Below are positions 1-8,079 of a DNA stretch of 64,000 bases, one piece after another. The translations under genes were made by a program, and so were the position numbers. Source of the stretch: an uncultured Acidaminococcus sp. Lineage in GTDB: Bacteria; Bacillota; Negativicutes; Acidaminococcales; Acidaminococcaceae. The notes beneath the pieces are model-generated. The model had not been told where the DNA came from and did not search any database. It worked only from the letters and a program-made list of their open reading frames with translations. How positions within the stretch are numbered: the first letter of the stretch is position 1; each line of letters opens with the position of its first letter. Location: positions 62,001 through 126,000 of the forward strand of contig USHN01000003.1 in assembly GCA_900554515.1 (NCBI GenBank). The letters are read 5' to 3'.

Positions 1-1356
1 CCAAGTGGTATTCATATAATGTTTCAGAGAAACGTTCTCGGAAACGATGTTGCCGCCCCAGGTGCCGCAGCCCATGGAAGAGGTAGGAGGCATGCCGTTC
101 CAAGCGGAACCGGAGTTGCCGCGGTTGTTAGGCTGCCGAACCATAATCCGGGATACAGGAGCTGCCAGGCCCAGACGATTGATATGGTCGTCGTTGAAGG
201 AGTAAATGCCGCAGGAGTGGCCTTTGCCGCCGACTTCAAACAGAGCTCTCATCATGTTCAGGGCATTTTCAAATTCGCCTTCGTATTTGAACAGTGTCAG
301 CAAGGTGGTCAGTTTTTCACTGGAGAAGAAGAACTGTTTGCCCACATGCTCAATGCCGCCGTCGGTGACAGCGATGAATTTCCGGTCTGCCGGAATTTCA
401 AAGCCAGCTGCCAAAGCCAGGGCTTGCGGGCTGATAGCCACGGTGTTAGGCAGACGATGCCCGGTTTCATCCCACATAACCTTCTTAATCTTTTCAGCTT
501 CTTCTTCATTAGCCAGGTAAGCACCTTGTTCTACCAAAGCTTTTACGAAGCCATCATACACTTTGTCGGAAATAACCAGGTTACCATCGCAGGAGCAGCC
601 GCTGCCGTAGTCACTGCACTTGGAAATCCGGGTGTTTTCTGCGGCTTCTTTCTGCCGTTCCGGAGTATCGCAGGTATCGTCAATGATAACCGTCGCATTG
701 CCGGCACCGCTGCCATATGCAGGAACGCCCTGGCTATACGCAGCTTTTACCATGCTCCGGCCGCCGGTAGCAATAATCAGGTCAGCGCGTTTCATAATTT
801 CTGCGCCCTGAGGAATGCTGGGTTTTTCAATGCCTTGGATAATATCCGCAGGAGCCCCTTCCCGTACCAATACGTCACGGATCAGGTTAATGGTCTTATT
901 GGTAACGTTTTTCGCTCTGGGGTGTGGGGAGAAAACGATGGTGTCACGGCATTTAATGGCATACAGTACTTGCCCGGCAGGTGTCAGGCAGGGGTTCGTG
1001 GTAGGAACCAGGGAAGCAATAACGCCAGCCGGTTTACCATATTTTACCAAGCCTTTTTCAGGAATTTCTTCCACAATGCCGATGCTCGGGTTGCGGAGAC
1101 ATTCTCTTAGAATCAATTTAATCTTATTCCGTTTGTTTCTCTTGGAAACAGCATCCCCCAGACGGGTTTCTTCTACAGCTTCATCGCAGATAGGGCCCCA
1201 TACTTTCATGTCCACTACAGCGGCGGCGACAGCCTGGCACAACCGGTTAACCCGGGCAGTGTCATAGGTTGCGATGATCTTTTGCGCGGCTCTTGCCCGT
1301 GCAATTTTCTCTTCAGCAATCTTAATTTCTTCCGGCGTTGCTTGTCTTTCTGCCAT
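1..1356 (-). CDS. Acylating aldehyde dehydrogenase (EutE/sulfoacetaldehyde dehydrogenase-like), 3' end outside window
   Basis: The minus-strand frame is open from an ATG at 1356 to the window edge (452 codons), so the C-terminus is missing. The start follows an AGGAGAG-type ribosome site. The protein resembles CoA-acylating aldehyde dehydrogenases, which oxidise an aldehyde to an acyl-CoA with NAD(P) and CoA. The segment around residue 254 reads SDYGSGCSCDGN; Cys254 is the probable nucleophile, in the position of the ICASEQ cysteine of EutE/AdhE enzymes. The GSGCS form recalls sulfoacetaldehyde dehydrogenases (SauS), but the substrate is not established. It is divergent from a LysR gene that probably controls it. 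Confidence 0.75.
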   Translation of the reverse strand, partial: MAERQATPEEIKIAEEKIARARAAQKIIATYDTARVNRLCQAVAAAVVDMKVWGPICDEAVEETRLGDAVSKRNKRNKIKLILRECLRNPSIGIVEEIPEKGLVKYGKPAGVIASLVPTTNPCLTPAGQVLYAIKCRDTIVFSPHPRAKNVTNKTINLIRDVLVREGAPADIIQGIEKPSIPQGAEIMKRADLIIATGGRSMVKAAYSQGVPAYGSGAGNATVIIDDTCDTPERQKEAAENTRISKCSDYGSGCSCDGNLVISDKVYDGFVKALVEQGAYLANEEEAEKIKKVMWDETGHRLPNTVAISPQALALAAGFEIPADRKFIAVTDGGIEHVGKQFFFSSEKLTTLLTLFKYEGEFENALNMMRALFEVGGKGHSCGIYSFNDDHINRLGLAAPVSRIMVRQPNNRGNSGSAWNGMPPTSSMGCGTWGGNIVSENVSLKHYMNTTW

Positions 1357-1506
1357 TGTAATCTCTCCTTTTCCTCTATCCAGCTTTTCTTTGGAAGGGC
1401 TTTTACCCTTTTTCTTTTGATAATCTTATTATACAGACAATTCTAAAATAAATCCAATACAAGTATCTTCTGAAAATTATAGATTTTTTCTATCATTTCT
1501 GGCATA

Positions 1507-1521
1507 GCGGTATGATACCGC
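1507..1521. promoter_or_regulatory. Perfect palindrome, candidate LysR operator
   Basis: GCGGTA-TGA-TACCGC lies between the divergent aldehyde dehydrogenase and LysR genes, 11 bp upstream of a TATAAT (1533-1538) that can serve as the LysR -10 box. LysR regulators commonly bind interrupted palindromes at this position and autoregulate. A second dyad, ATAGA-N5-TCTAT, lies at 1479-1493. Confidence 0.5.
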
Positions 1522-1562
1522 CATCCGTATGCTATAATAGAATTTATGAAGGAGGGAGTTGT

Positions 1563-2471
1563 ATGACCCTTTTGCAACTGCTGTATTTTGAAACCCTTTC
1601 CCGGGTGCTCCATTATACCCGGGCGGCCCAAGAGCTCCATATCTCCCAGCCCAGCCTTTCCGATGCCATGAAAAAACTGGAAAAAGAGCTGGGTGTTAAG
1701 CTGTTTACCCGCAAGGACCGGCGCATGGTACTGACGCCCTATGGGCAGCGCTTTTTGCCCTATGTGCACAAAGCCTTGCAGCTGCTGGAAAACGGACGCT
1801 CTGCCCTGGCGGAAATGTCCAATGAAGCAGAATTAATCGTGAACCTGGGATATTTTCACTCCATTGCCTCCTCCTTTATCCCATCCATGATTGAAGCTTT
1901 CTATAAAGCCACCGGACAGCACAAAATTCACTTCCAATTTTTAGAAGATACCAGTTATGGCGTTCTCAGCAAAGTAAAGCAAGGAGAATTGGATGTGGGA
2001 TTTTGTGCCCATCAGGATCCCCAGGTAGCCTCTGCCCTGGTAAGCAAGCAACCGCTATACGTGGTGGTGCCTGTAGATCATCCCCTGGTAAAGAAAAAAG
2101 CGGTTACATTTAACGATTTTGCCCAAGAGCCGTTGATTGCGCTAAGCAAAGGTAGTAGCCTCCGCACCATGATGGACCAGGCCTTTGCCAAACGGGACAT
2201 TATTCCCAAAATTATTTTTGAGGTCCAGGAGTGCAACGCTGCCCTGCAGTATGTGGAATTAAATTTTGGCGTCAGCATTGTACCGGAAATGCCTACCCTG
2301 CGCACATCCCGGGTGGTAGCTCTGCCCATTGCGGAACATTCTGCGGAGTTTATCCGCAATGTCTACCTGATCTGGGATCCTATGCGAATTTTGTCGCCTT
2401 CGGTAGCTTTGGTACGGGATTTTATCGTCCAGCATTACCAGGAAGATAAAAAGGAAGAGAGCGTATCATGA
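1563..2471 (+). CDS. LysR-family transcriptional regulator
   Basis: A 302-residue LysR regulator. The N-terminal winged helix-turn-helix (about residues 1-60, with YTRAAQELHISQPSLS) is followed by a two-lobed periplasmic-binding-like effector domain. I chose the ATG at 1563 because GGAGGGAG sits just upstream; an in-frame ATG at 1512 would lie in the promoter, before the TATAAT at 1533. It is divergent from the aldehyde dehydrogenase and overlaps the permease gene by 4 bp (ATGA), so the two are co-transcribed. It probably responds to a substrate or intermediate handled by these neighbours; the ligand is unknown. Confidence 0.85.
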   Translation: MTLLQLLYFETLSRVLHYTRAAQELHISQPSLSDAMKKLEKELGVKLFTRKDRRMVLTPYGQRFLPYVHKALQLLENGRSALAEMSNEAELIVNLGYFHSIASSFIPSMIEAFYKATGQHKIHFQFLEDTSYGVLSKVKQGELDVGFCAHQDPQVASALVSKQPLYVVVPVDHPLVKKKAVTFNDFAQEPLIALSKGSSLRTMMDQAFAKRDIIPKIIFEVQECNAALQYVELNFGVSIVPEMPTLRTSRVVALPIAEHSAEFIRNVYLIWDPMRILSPSVALVRDFIVQHYQEDKKEESVS

Positions 2472-3406
2472 CGCCGCTTTTTACTTTGGTTGCCGATGTA
2501 CTGGCACCGCTTACCACAGGGTATATTCTCCGCCGCAGCGGAAAAATGAACCAACGGCAGTGCGATCTTCTCATGCTGGCCAACGTAATCGTATTGGTCA
2601 CGGTCATGAACCTGAGCAGTTTCTGGCTATTACCACTGGACAGCCGGCTGCTACTTCTACCGACACTCAGCGTGATTATGACCCTGGCGTCAGGATTACT
2701 GGCAATAAAATTTTTCACCCGCCGCTTAGCCAATCCGTTGGAACAGGGAGCATATATCAACTGTGCCATGCTGGGAAATATCGGGACCTTAGCTGGCATC
2801 TGTGCCTTTATCCTTTATGGAGAAGTCAGTTTCGCTTATGTGCAGCTATTTGCCGTACTCCAAAATTTCCTGCTTGTGGTTTGCTGTTTTCCCCTGTCAC
2901 AGATCTACCGGGACAGGTACCTGCAGGAAGGAAGTGCAGTGCCCATTCAGATTTCTATCCGCTCTTTACTGTTTACCAAAAAGCAGATCGGCGTCCTGGG
3001 TATGGCAGCCGGATTGCTGCTCCATTACCTGAATATACCCCGGCCGGATATTGTGACCCAAACTTTTCATTATATGGTCCACATCCAGGCCTGGATTTCT
3101 TTTACCCCCGTTGGCTATGTAATCAGTTTCCAAGGTGCCAGGGAGTATATCAAAAAAGTGCTGACACTGATTCCTTTGCGCATCTTGGTTACCATTGGCA
3201 TTTTTCTTCTGGCTACTTGTTTTACCAACGATACGACGCTGCTTAAAACCTTGCTGCTAAGCGCCGCCGCACCCACTGCCATCAACGCCGTCATTGCCAC
3301 CCGGCTATTTAAGCTCAATGTAGACCTTGCCGTCGCAGGGTTTATCCTTACGACATTGGTCTATGTATTACTCTTTTTCCCGCTGTTTGCCCTATTTATT
3401 AAATAA
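2468..3406 (+). CDS. AEC-family permease (auxin efflux carrier-like)
   Basis: A 312-residue, highly hydrophobic inner-membrane protein with about ten predicted transmembrane segments, resembling the AEC transporter family, whose bacterial members often move dicarboxylates or related organic acids (for example malonate or malate carriers). It begins in an ATGA overlap with the LysR stop codon, so translation is coupled. The context with an acyl-CoA-forming aldehyde dehydrogenase suggests transport of an organic acid, but direction and substrate cannot be read from sequence. Confidence 0.75.
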   Translation: MTPLFTLVADVLAPLTTGYILRRSGKMNQRQCDLLMLANVIVLVTVMNLSSFWLLPLDSRLLLLPTLSVIMTLASGLLAIKFFTRRLANPLEQGAYINCAMLGNIGTLAGICAFILYGEVSFAYVQLFAVLQNFLLVVCCFPLSQIYRDRYLQEGSAVPIQISIRSLLFTKKQIGVLGMAAGLLLHYLNIPRPDIVTQTFHYMVHIQAWISFTPVGYVISFQGAREYIKKVLTLIPLRILVTIGIFLLATCFTNDTTLLKTLLLSAAAPTAINAVIATRLFKLNVDLAVAGFILTTLVYVLLFFPLFALFIK

Positions 3407-3422
3407 CGCCTGTAACATACAA

Positions 3423-3459
3423 GGACTGTTGTCTGGAGCGTATTCCCAGGCAACAGTCC
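3423..3459 (+). terminator. Hairpin after the AEC permease gene
   Basis: The arms 3423-3436 and 3446-3459 form a 14-bp stem with one G-U pair, 16 bp after the permease stop. There is only a weak T-rich tail, so efficiency is uncertain. Confidence 0.55.
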
Positions 3460-3489
3460 GTTCCTTTACAGTTGTCTTTTGCTCGTAAA

Positions 3490-3522
3490 AAACCATAAAT
3501 TTTTACGATTTTTTTATGGTTT
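3490..3522 (-). terminator. Terminator for the minus-strand C_GCAxxG_C_C gene
   Basis: AAACCATAAA (3490-3499) pairs with TTTATGGTTT (3513-3522). Read on the minus strand it is followed by a T run, as expected for an intrinsic terminator of the convergent gene ending at 3585. Confidence 0.6.
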
Positions 3523-3584
3523 ATTTTTGAGTGTATTTTCCTGTTTATGATTTTTTCTTGGCATCATAGTCTAGTATAGATTCA

Positions 3585-3995
3585 TTAGACTGCTGCGGGG
3601 TCTGTCTTGACCCGCTTTTCCAATTCCCGTACGGCGCAGCGGATACAATCATCGCAGGAACAAAGGATGGTATGGGTTTTTACGCCTTTTAACTCCCCGC
3701 AGAGGGTAGCTCCGCATTCCTTTTTAAAGGCCTGGAGCAAAGCATTCATTTCCCGGCTTGCCGGCTGCGGTCCCTTATATAAAAGTCCCAGCACAATGCA
3801 GGCTCCCGAAAGCGCACCGCAGGTTGCTTCCGTTCCGCCCATGCCCATTCCAAATCCTGCGCCCAGTGCCCGCAGTTCGCCCGTGCTTTTGTGCAGACAA
3901 TCCTGAAAGGCTAGCAAAACCGATTGGGCGCAATTATTATGTGTGGCAGCATGATGCCAGGCAACGGCCCGTTCTTCCCGTGATATTGTTTCCAT
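3585..3995 (-). CDS. C_GCAxxG_C_C family redox-type protein
   Basis: A 136-residue cysteine-rich protein matching the C_GCAxxG_C_C family. The visible pattern is an early NNCAQSV, then TCGALSGACI, then ECGATLCGELKG, and a final CSCDDCIRC. Such proteins are thought to bind metal or participate in redox chemistry; no reaction is established. A GGGGGAG ribosome site precedes the ATG. It is followed upstream by an Rrf2-type regulator in the same orientation, suggesting a small redox-responsive unit. Confidence 0.8.
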   Translation of the reverse strand: METISREERAVAWHHAATHNNCAQSVLLAFQDCLHKSTGELRALGAGFGMGMGGTEATCGALSGACIVLGLLYKGPQPASREMNALLQAFKKECGATLCGELKGVKTHTILCSCDDCIRCAVRELEKRVKTDPAAV

Positions 3996-4023
3996 TACTG
4001 TGATCTCCCCCGCCTATAATTTG

Positions 4024-4467
4024 TTAAACTGTTTCTGCCGCAATTTCCCTGCGTGTATCTTCCACCACTTCAGCCATAGTGATTTGCTGCAGCGCCTCTT
4101 CCAAGGCGCGCTGCACTTTTGCTAATTTACCATCTACTGCTTTATGGATATTGCGCCCTACCGGGCACTTTGCATTGGGTGCTTCATGAAAATGAAACAG
4201 CCCGGCCTCATGAATGGCGCCAACAGCTTTATAGATGTCAAAAAAAGTTATTTTATCCAGTGGCTTAGCCAGTGTAATGCCGCTTTTCCCTTGGCTGATA
4301 GCAATAATTCCTGCATCCTTCAGCATGCCCATAACATTTCGCACAATCACCGGATTGGCGCCCACGCTGCCTGCCAAAAAGTTGCTGGTTACCTTTTTTG
4401 TGTCCTTAAAATAATCAATTGCGGTGATAATATGCACCGCAATTGTAAATTTGCTGGTAATCTGCAT
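4024..4467 (-). CDS. Rrf2-family transcriptional regulator
   Basis: A 147-residue Rrf2 regulator starting MQITSKFTIAVHI, with the family winged helix (TSNFLAGSVGANPVIVRNVMGML). Many Rrf2 proteins carry three cysteines that ligate an iron-sulfur cluster; here only one cysteine is visible (KCPVGR), as in the YwnA-like subgroup, so cluster binding is doubtful. AGGAGG lies before the ATG. A dyad at 4491-4509, in the promoter, is a plausible self-operator. The NAD(P)-binding gene further upstream may be its target. Confidence 0.85.
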   Translation of the reverse strand: MQITSKFTIAVHIITAIDYFKDTKKVTSNFLAGSVGANPVIVRNVMGMLKDAGIIAISQGKSGITLAKPLDKITFFDIYKAVGAIHEAGLFHFHEAPNAKCPVGRNIHKAVDGKLAKVQRALEEALQQITMAEVVEDTRREIAAETV

Positions 4468-4490
4468 GGTGTCTTCCTCCTGCCTGTAAT

Positions 4491-4509
4491 ATATCCTTTT
4501 ACAGGATAT
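4491..4509. promoter_or_regulatory. Dyad upstream of the Rrf2 gene
   Basis: ATATCCT-TTTAC-AGGATAT is a perfect 7-bp inverted repeat just upstream of the regulator start. It is a candidate autoregulatory operator. Confidence 0.5.
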
Positions 4510-4540
4510 CTGTCAATGCAGAGTACGGATAGACTTCCTA

Positions 4541-5173
4541 TTACGCTCTCACAACACTGATTCTTTGCTGGAGATGATTGCCCTTTACCAATTCATCCAC
4601 CATGGCAATGGCATAATCTGCATAGCTGATAATGCTCTCGCCCTTGCTGTTCAGCTGCAATTCTTCCCCGGCAAGAATATACTTCCCAGTACGGGCACCG
4701 TCGCTTTGGAAATCCCCGGCAGGACTGATAAATGTCCATTGCACATCATTTCTCTTGCGAAGTTCCTCCAATTCTTTTCCCTGCGCTTTGGCAAGAGGCA
4801 GAAATTCTGCGGGAAATTCTGCTCCCTGATACACCTGCAAGGTATGTTCCGGATTCACATATAGACTTCCAGCCCCTCCTACAATCAGAAGACGAATACG
4901 GGTCCCGGAAAGAATATCGCAAAGATGTTGGGATGTCTTAACATGCATCGGTAGCTCTTCTTCCTTCCAGGCACCAAATCCATCCACGACCGCATCAAAT
5001 CCTGCAAGGTCTTCTTTTGTCAGGTCCATAATATCTTTCTGCACATAAGCAGAAGCTTCTGTTTTGTTTTCAGTGCTGCGCCCAAATGCCGTAACTTCCA
5101 GGCCACGCGCCAGCACTTCCTTAATCACTTTCTGTGCTACCCGTCCATTTGCCGCTACTACTGCAATTTTCAT
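4541..5173 (-). CDS. NAD(P)-binding oxidoreductase (NmrA/SDR-like)
   Basis: A 210-residue Rossmann-fold protein beginning MKIAVVAANGRVAQKVIKEVL, a dinucleotide-binding start typical of the short NmrA/atypical SDR group. An AGGAGG site precedes the ATG. Members act as quinone or flavin reductases or as redox sensors; the substrate here is unknown. It lies directly upstream of the Rrf2 gene in the same orientation, and its own promoter holds the CTTGTAAA/TTTACAAG dyad at 5204-5226. Confidence 0.8.
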   Translation of the reverse strand: MKIAVVAANGRVAQKVIKEVLARGLEVTAFGRSTENKTEASAYVQKDIMDLTKEDLAGFDAVVDGFGAWKEEELPMHVKTSQHLCDILSGTRIRLLIVGGAGSLYVNPEHTLQVYQGAEFPAEFLPLAKAQGKELEELRKRNDVQWTFISPAGDFQSDGARTGKYILAGEELQLNSKGESIISYADYAIAMVDELVKGNHLQQRISVVRA

Positions 5174-5203
5174 AATAAAACCCTCCTGATGATTTTTATT
5201 TTT

Positions 5204-5226
5204 CTTGTAAATTCTTTATTTACAAG
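5204..5226. promoter_or_regulatory. Inverted repeat CTTGTAAA-N7-TTTACAAG
   Basis: Perfect 8-bp arms (5204-5211 and 5219-5226) lie upstream of the NAD(P)-binding gene in an AT-rich promoter region; a half-site, TTACAAG, recurs near 5267. It is a likely repressor operator, possibly for the nearby Rrf2 protein, although its sequence differs from the dyad in front of that regulator. Confidence 0.5.
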
Positions 5227-5313
5227 TTTATTTTAGTATTGTGTTTTTATCATGTCAATATTTTTATTACAAGTTTTATTTTTAAAACTTTCTAGAGATA
5301 TGGCCTCGGGAGC

Positions 5314-5326
5314 GGTATAATATACC
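5314..5326 (+). promoter_or_regulatory. TATAAT -10 box inside a palindrome, before the ACT gene
   Basis: GGTATAATATACC is a perfect odd palindrome containing TATAAT (5316-5321), 24 bp before the ACT-protein ATG. It may be both the promoter and an operator. No convincing -35 box is seen. Confidence 0.4.
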
Positions 5327-5349
5327 TAAAATTTCTTTCGGAGGCCATA

Positions 5350-5715
5350 ATGAAACTAAAAATCATAGAGGCAGAGCTGTCCGTGTGCAAAGTCAAAAAT
5401 TATAGTGGAGTAAATTTTAATGCTCCATTTTGTTTTACCGCCAGAACCGACGAGGAAAATTCCCTGGTATGTCAAACGGCAGACGTTCCTCCCAATACCC
5501 TGGAGCAGGATGATGGATGGAAAGCTTTTCGCATAGAAGGGATCTTGGATTTTTCCCTGATTGGAATTTTGTCCAAAATTTCCGGAATACTAGCGGAGCA
5601 CCAAATCGGCATTTTTGCCATCTCCACCTACAATACGGACTACATTTTAACTAAAAAAGAAAATTTTCAAAAAGCCGTGGACGTCCTTGCCGAAGCCGGG
5701 TACGAAGTGGGGTAA
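5350..5715 (+). CDS. ACT domain-containing protein
   Basis: A 121-residue protein with a C-terminal ACT-type fold (ILDFSLIGILSKISGILAEHQIGIFAISTYNTDYIL), matching small ACT/CASTOR-like proteins that bind amino acids. A GGAGG site precedes the ATG. The sulfhydrylase gene starts 45 bp downstream in the same direction, so the protein may sense an amino acid such as methionine or act as a regulatory partner. That role is inferred from the neighbourhood only. Confidence 0.8.
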   Translation: MKLKIIEAELSVCKVKNYSGVNFNAPFCFTARTDEENSLVCQTADVPPNTLEQDDGWKAFRIEGILDFSLIGILSKISGILAEHQIGIFAISTYNTDYILTKKENFQKAVDVLAEAGYEVG

Positions 5716-5760
5716 AAAATGCTATAATGACATAGAAATTATTTTTAGGAGGGAGAATCC

Positions 5761-7035
5761 ATGCGCGAAGAAACCAAATGCATCCAGGCTGGCTATACAC
5801 CGAAAAACGGGGAACCCCGGATGATCCCCATTATCCAAAGCACCACCTTTAAATACGACTCCTCAGAAGCAATGGGAAAACTGTTTGATTTGCAGGCGGA
5901 GGGCTATTTTTATACCCGTTTGCAAAATCCCACCAATGATTATGTCGCCAAAAAAATTGCAGCCCTGGAAGGAGGCTCTGCAGCCCTTCTCACGTCTTCC
6001 GGGCAAGCAGCTACTTTTTTTGCGGTATTTAATCTGGCCGGGCAGGGCGACCACGTGGTGGCATCATCTGCCATTTACGGCGGCAGCTTTAACTTATTTA
6101 ATGTCACCATGCGGCGCATGGGTGTAGATTTCACCTTTGTGGAACCAGACTGCAGCGACGAGGAATTAAACGCTGCGTTTAAGCCCAATACCAAAACTGT
6201 TTTTGGAGAGACTCTTGCCAATCCGGCACTGACCGTTTTTGATATTGAACGCTTTGCCAAAGCGGCCCATGCCCATGGCGTTCCCTTGATCGTGGACAAC
6301 ACTTTTGCCACCCCCATCAACTGCCGTCCTTTTGAATGGGGTGCGGATATCGTCACCCACTCCACTACCAAATACATGGATGGACACGACGCTACCGTAG
6401 GCGGTGCCATTGTGGATTCCGGGAAATTTGACTGGATGGCCCACAAAGAAAAATTCCCCGGCCTGACCACCCCGGATGCCTCCTATCACGGCATTACCTA
6501 TGTAGAACAATTTGGAAATGCAGGGGCCTACATTACCAAATGTGTGGCCCAGCTGATGCGGGATTTAGGCGCCATTCCTTCGCCCATGAACTGCTATCTG
6601 TTAAATTTAGGGCTGGAATCTTTGGCCGTACGGATGCAGCGGCACTGTGAAAATGCGCAGAAAGTGGCAGAACACCTTGCTAAGCATCCCAAGGTAACGT
6701 GGGTCAACTACCCCGGCCTCCCGGATAATCCCTATTACCAATTAGCTAAAAAATATATGCCCCACGGGACTTGTGGTGTTATCGCCTTCGGGGTCCAAGG
6801 CGGAAGAAAAGCTGCTGAGGAGTTTATGAAACATCTACAGGTTGCTATGATTGCCACCCACGTGGCCGATGCCCATACCTGCGTATTGCATCCGGCCAGC
6901 TCCACCCACCGGCAATTAACGGACGAAGAACTGACGGCTGCCGGCGTCAAACCGGATCTGATCCGCCTATCCTGCGGCATCGAAAACGTAGAGGATATTA
7001 TTGAGGACTTAGACCAAGCCCTGGCTAAGATTTAA
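5761..7035 (+). CDS. metY: O-acetylhomoserine sulfhydrylase
   Basis: A 424-residue PLP enzyme of the Cys/Met metabolism family. It makes homocysteine from O-acetylhomoserine and sulfide, in direct-sulfhydrylation methionine synthesis. The PLP lysine is Lys204 in HSTTKYMDGHDATVGG, a typical MetY segment, and the N-terminus (TKCIQAGYTPKNGEPRMIPI) fits the family. GGAGGGAG precedes the ATG. Length and C-terminus are normal. It probably shares a transcript with the upstream ACT gene and ends at a strong terminator. Confidence 0.92.
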   Translation: MREETKCIQAGYTPKNGEPRMIPIIQSTTFKYDSSEAMGKLFDLQAEGYFYTRLQNPTNDYVAKKIAALEGGSAALLTSSGQAATFFAVFNLAGQGDHVVASSAIYGGSFNLFNVTMRRMGVDFTFVEPDCSDEELNAAFKPNTKTVFGETLANPALTVFDIERFAKAAHAHGVPLIVDNTFATPINCRPFEWGADIVTHSTTKYMDGHDATVGGAIVDSGKFDWMAHKEKFPGLTTPDASYHGITYVEQFGNAGAYITKCVAQLMRDLGAIPSPMNCYLLNLGLESLAVRMQRHCENAQKVAEHLAKHPKVTWVNYPGLPDNPYYQLAKKYMPHGTCGVIAFGVQGGRKAAEEFMKHLQVAMIATHVADAHTCVLHPASSTHRQLTDEELTAAGVKPDLIRLSCGIENVEDIIEDLDQALAKI

Positions 7036-7054
7036 TACCAAATACCAGCCTGTG

Positions 7055-7103
7055 AAAGAGGGCAGAGAAGAAATGCTGCGCATTTCCTCCCTGCCCTCTT
7101 TTA
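7055..7103 (+). terminator. Strong intrinsic terminator after metY
   Basis: AAAGAGGGCAG (7055-7065) pairs perfectly with CTGCCCTCTTT (7091-7101), with further inner pairing, followed by Ts. Confidence 0.85.
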
Positions 7104-7133
7104 TTGCATTTGTACTTTTTCTACTCGAACGTT

Positions 7134-8009
7134 TTAAAACCGATCTCGCAAGAGCTGCAAGGCAGCCTTCGCTTCTTTTGTAAACTGTCTCACCGGCGCT
7201 TCCAGGCTGACCCGCCCGGTATAGCCGATGGTTTTCAGGTTTGCAATAAAGCGGCTGTAGTCTTCCCCGTCATTTTCTGCGGGAAACGTACGCCACCACC
7301 CTCTGCGGGAAAGTTCATCTTCGAAAATCTGGCTGATGGCTTCAGGATCTTTTTTCCCATTAATACACGGGATACTGGGATTGGAGAAATGGACATGTGC
7401 CAGGTATTCCCTGCCGTATTGCAGCAGAACATCCGGAGATTCTTTCTCACACATCATATAATAATAATCTATCAGTACCTTCACGTTGCTACAATTCAAT
7501 TGCCGGGCAAAATCTACCGACTCGTCAAAGGTATTGAGGATGTTGCTGTCAGGGCGCCGCATAGGTTCCAAAGCGATGGTAATGCCTAGCGGCAGTGTCA
7601 AAGCAGAAATTTTCCGGGTCACATCCAGCAGCTGGGCATAGGCTTTTTCGTACGGAAATCCTTGGGGAACCCGTTTGGCACCGCCGCTGCCAAAGACAAT
7701 CACCGCTATACCCAATGCCTGGGCTCTAGATAGTGCCGACTCTAGATAGCTTTCTATTTTTCCTGCATCCACTTCCGGCCCTGTCAGCCGCACCGAAGCG
7801 GGGAAGAAATTGTTGCAGGCCTCGCAGGCAATGCCGCTTTCCTTTACAATATCTTCCAACCGGTGAAAGTCATCTCCACTAAGGGCCGTCATTTCTGCCA
7901 GCGGCAGCTCCACATAATCAAACCCCAGGGAAGCGATTTCCCCAATAAATCCCATCCCGGTTTTATCTGCTCCCGTGGCAATCAGATTGCCGCAGCACCC
8001 GAACCGCAT
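7134..8009 (-). CDS. TIM-barrel sugar-phosphate isomerase/epimerase-like protein
   Basis: About 291 residues of the xylose-isomerase-like TIM-barrel family (AP endonuclease 2 superfamily). Visible are the N-terminal strand MRFGCCGNL, a metal-site-type strand TIALEPMRRPDSN, and LIDYYYMM and HVHFSNP in the second half. These enzymes isomerise, epimerise or dehydrate sugar-like substrates using a divalent metal. I chose the ATG at 8009 because AAGGTG lies about six bases upstream; GTG 8018 and ATG 8012 are alternatives. It is the last gene of the minus-strand catabolic cluster. Substrate unknown. Confidence 0.75.
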   Translation of the reverse strand: MRFGCCGNLIATGADKTGMGFIGEIASLGFDYVELPLAEMTALSGDDFHRLEDIVKESGIACEACNNFFPASVRLTGPEVDAGKIESYLESALSRAQALGIAVIVFGSGGAKRVPQGFPYEKAYAQLLDVTRKISALTLPLGITIALEPMRRPDSNILNTFDESVDFARQLNCSNVKVLIDYYYMMCEKESPDVLLQYGREYLAHVHFSNPSIPCINGKKDPEAISQIFEDELSRRGWWRTFPAENDGEDYSRFIANLKTIGYTGRVSLEAPVRQFTKEAKAALQLLRDRF

Positions 8010-8079
8010 CATCCTCACCTTCTATCTTTTCCGTAAAAATTACCTCTCTACGCTACCTTGTATTCGATTTGTCTGGAAA

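Noticed and set aside
5227..5349. SAM riboswitch ahead of the ACT-metY unit
   Set aside because: The space is short and no SAM-box stems are seen; only a -10/palindrome is supported.
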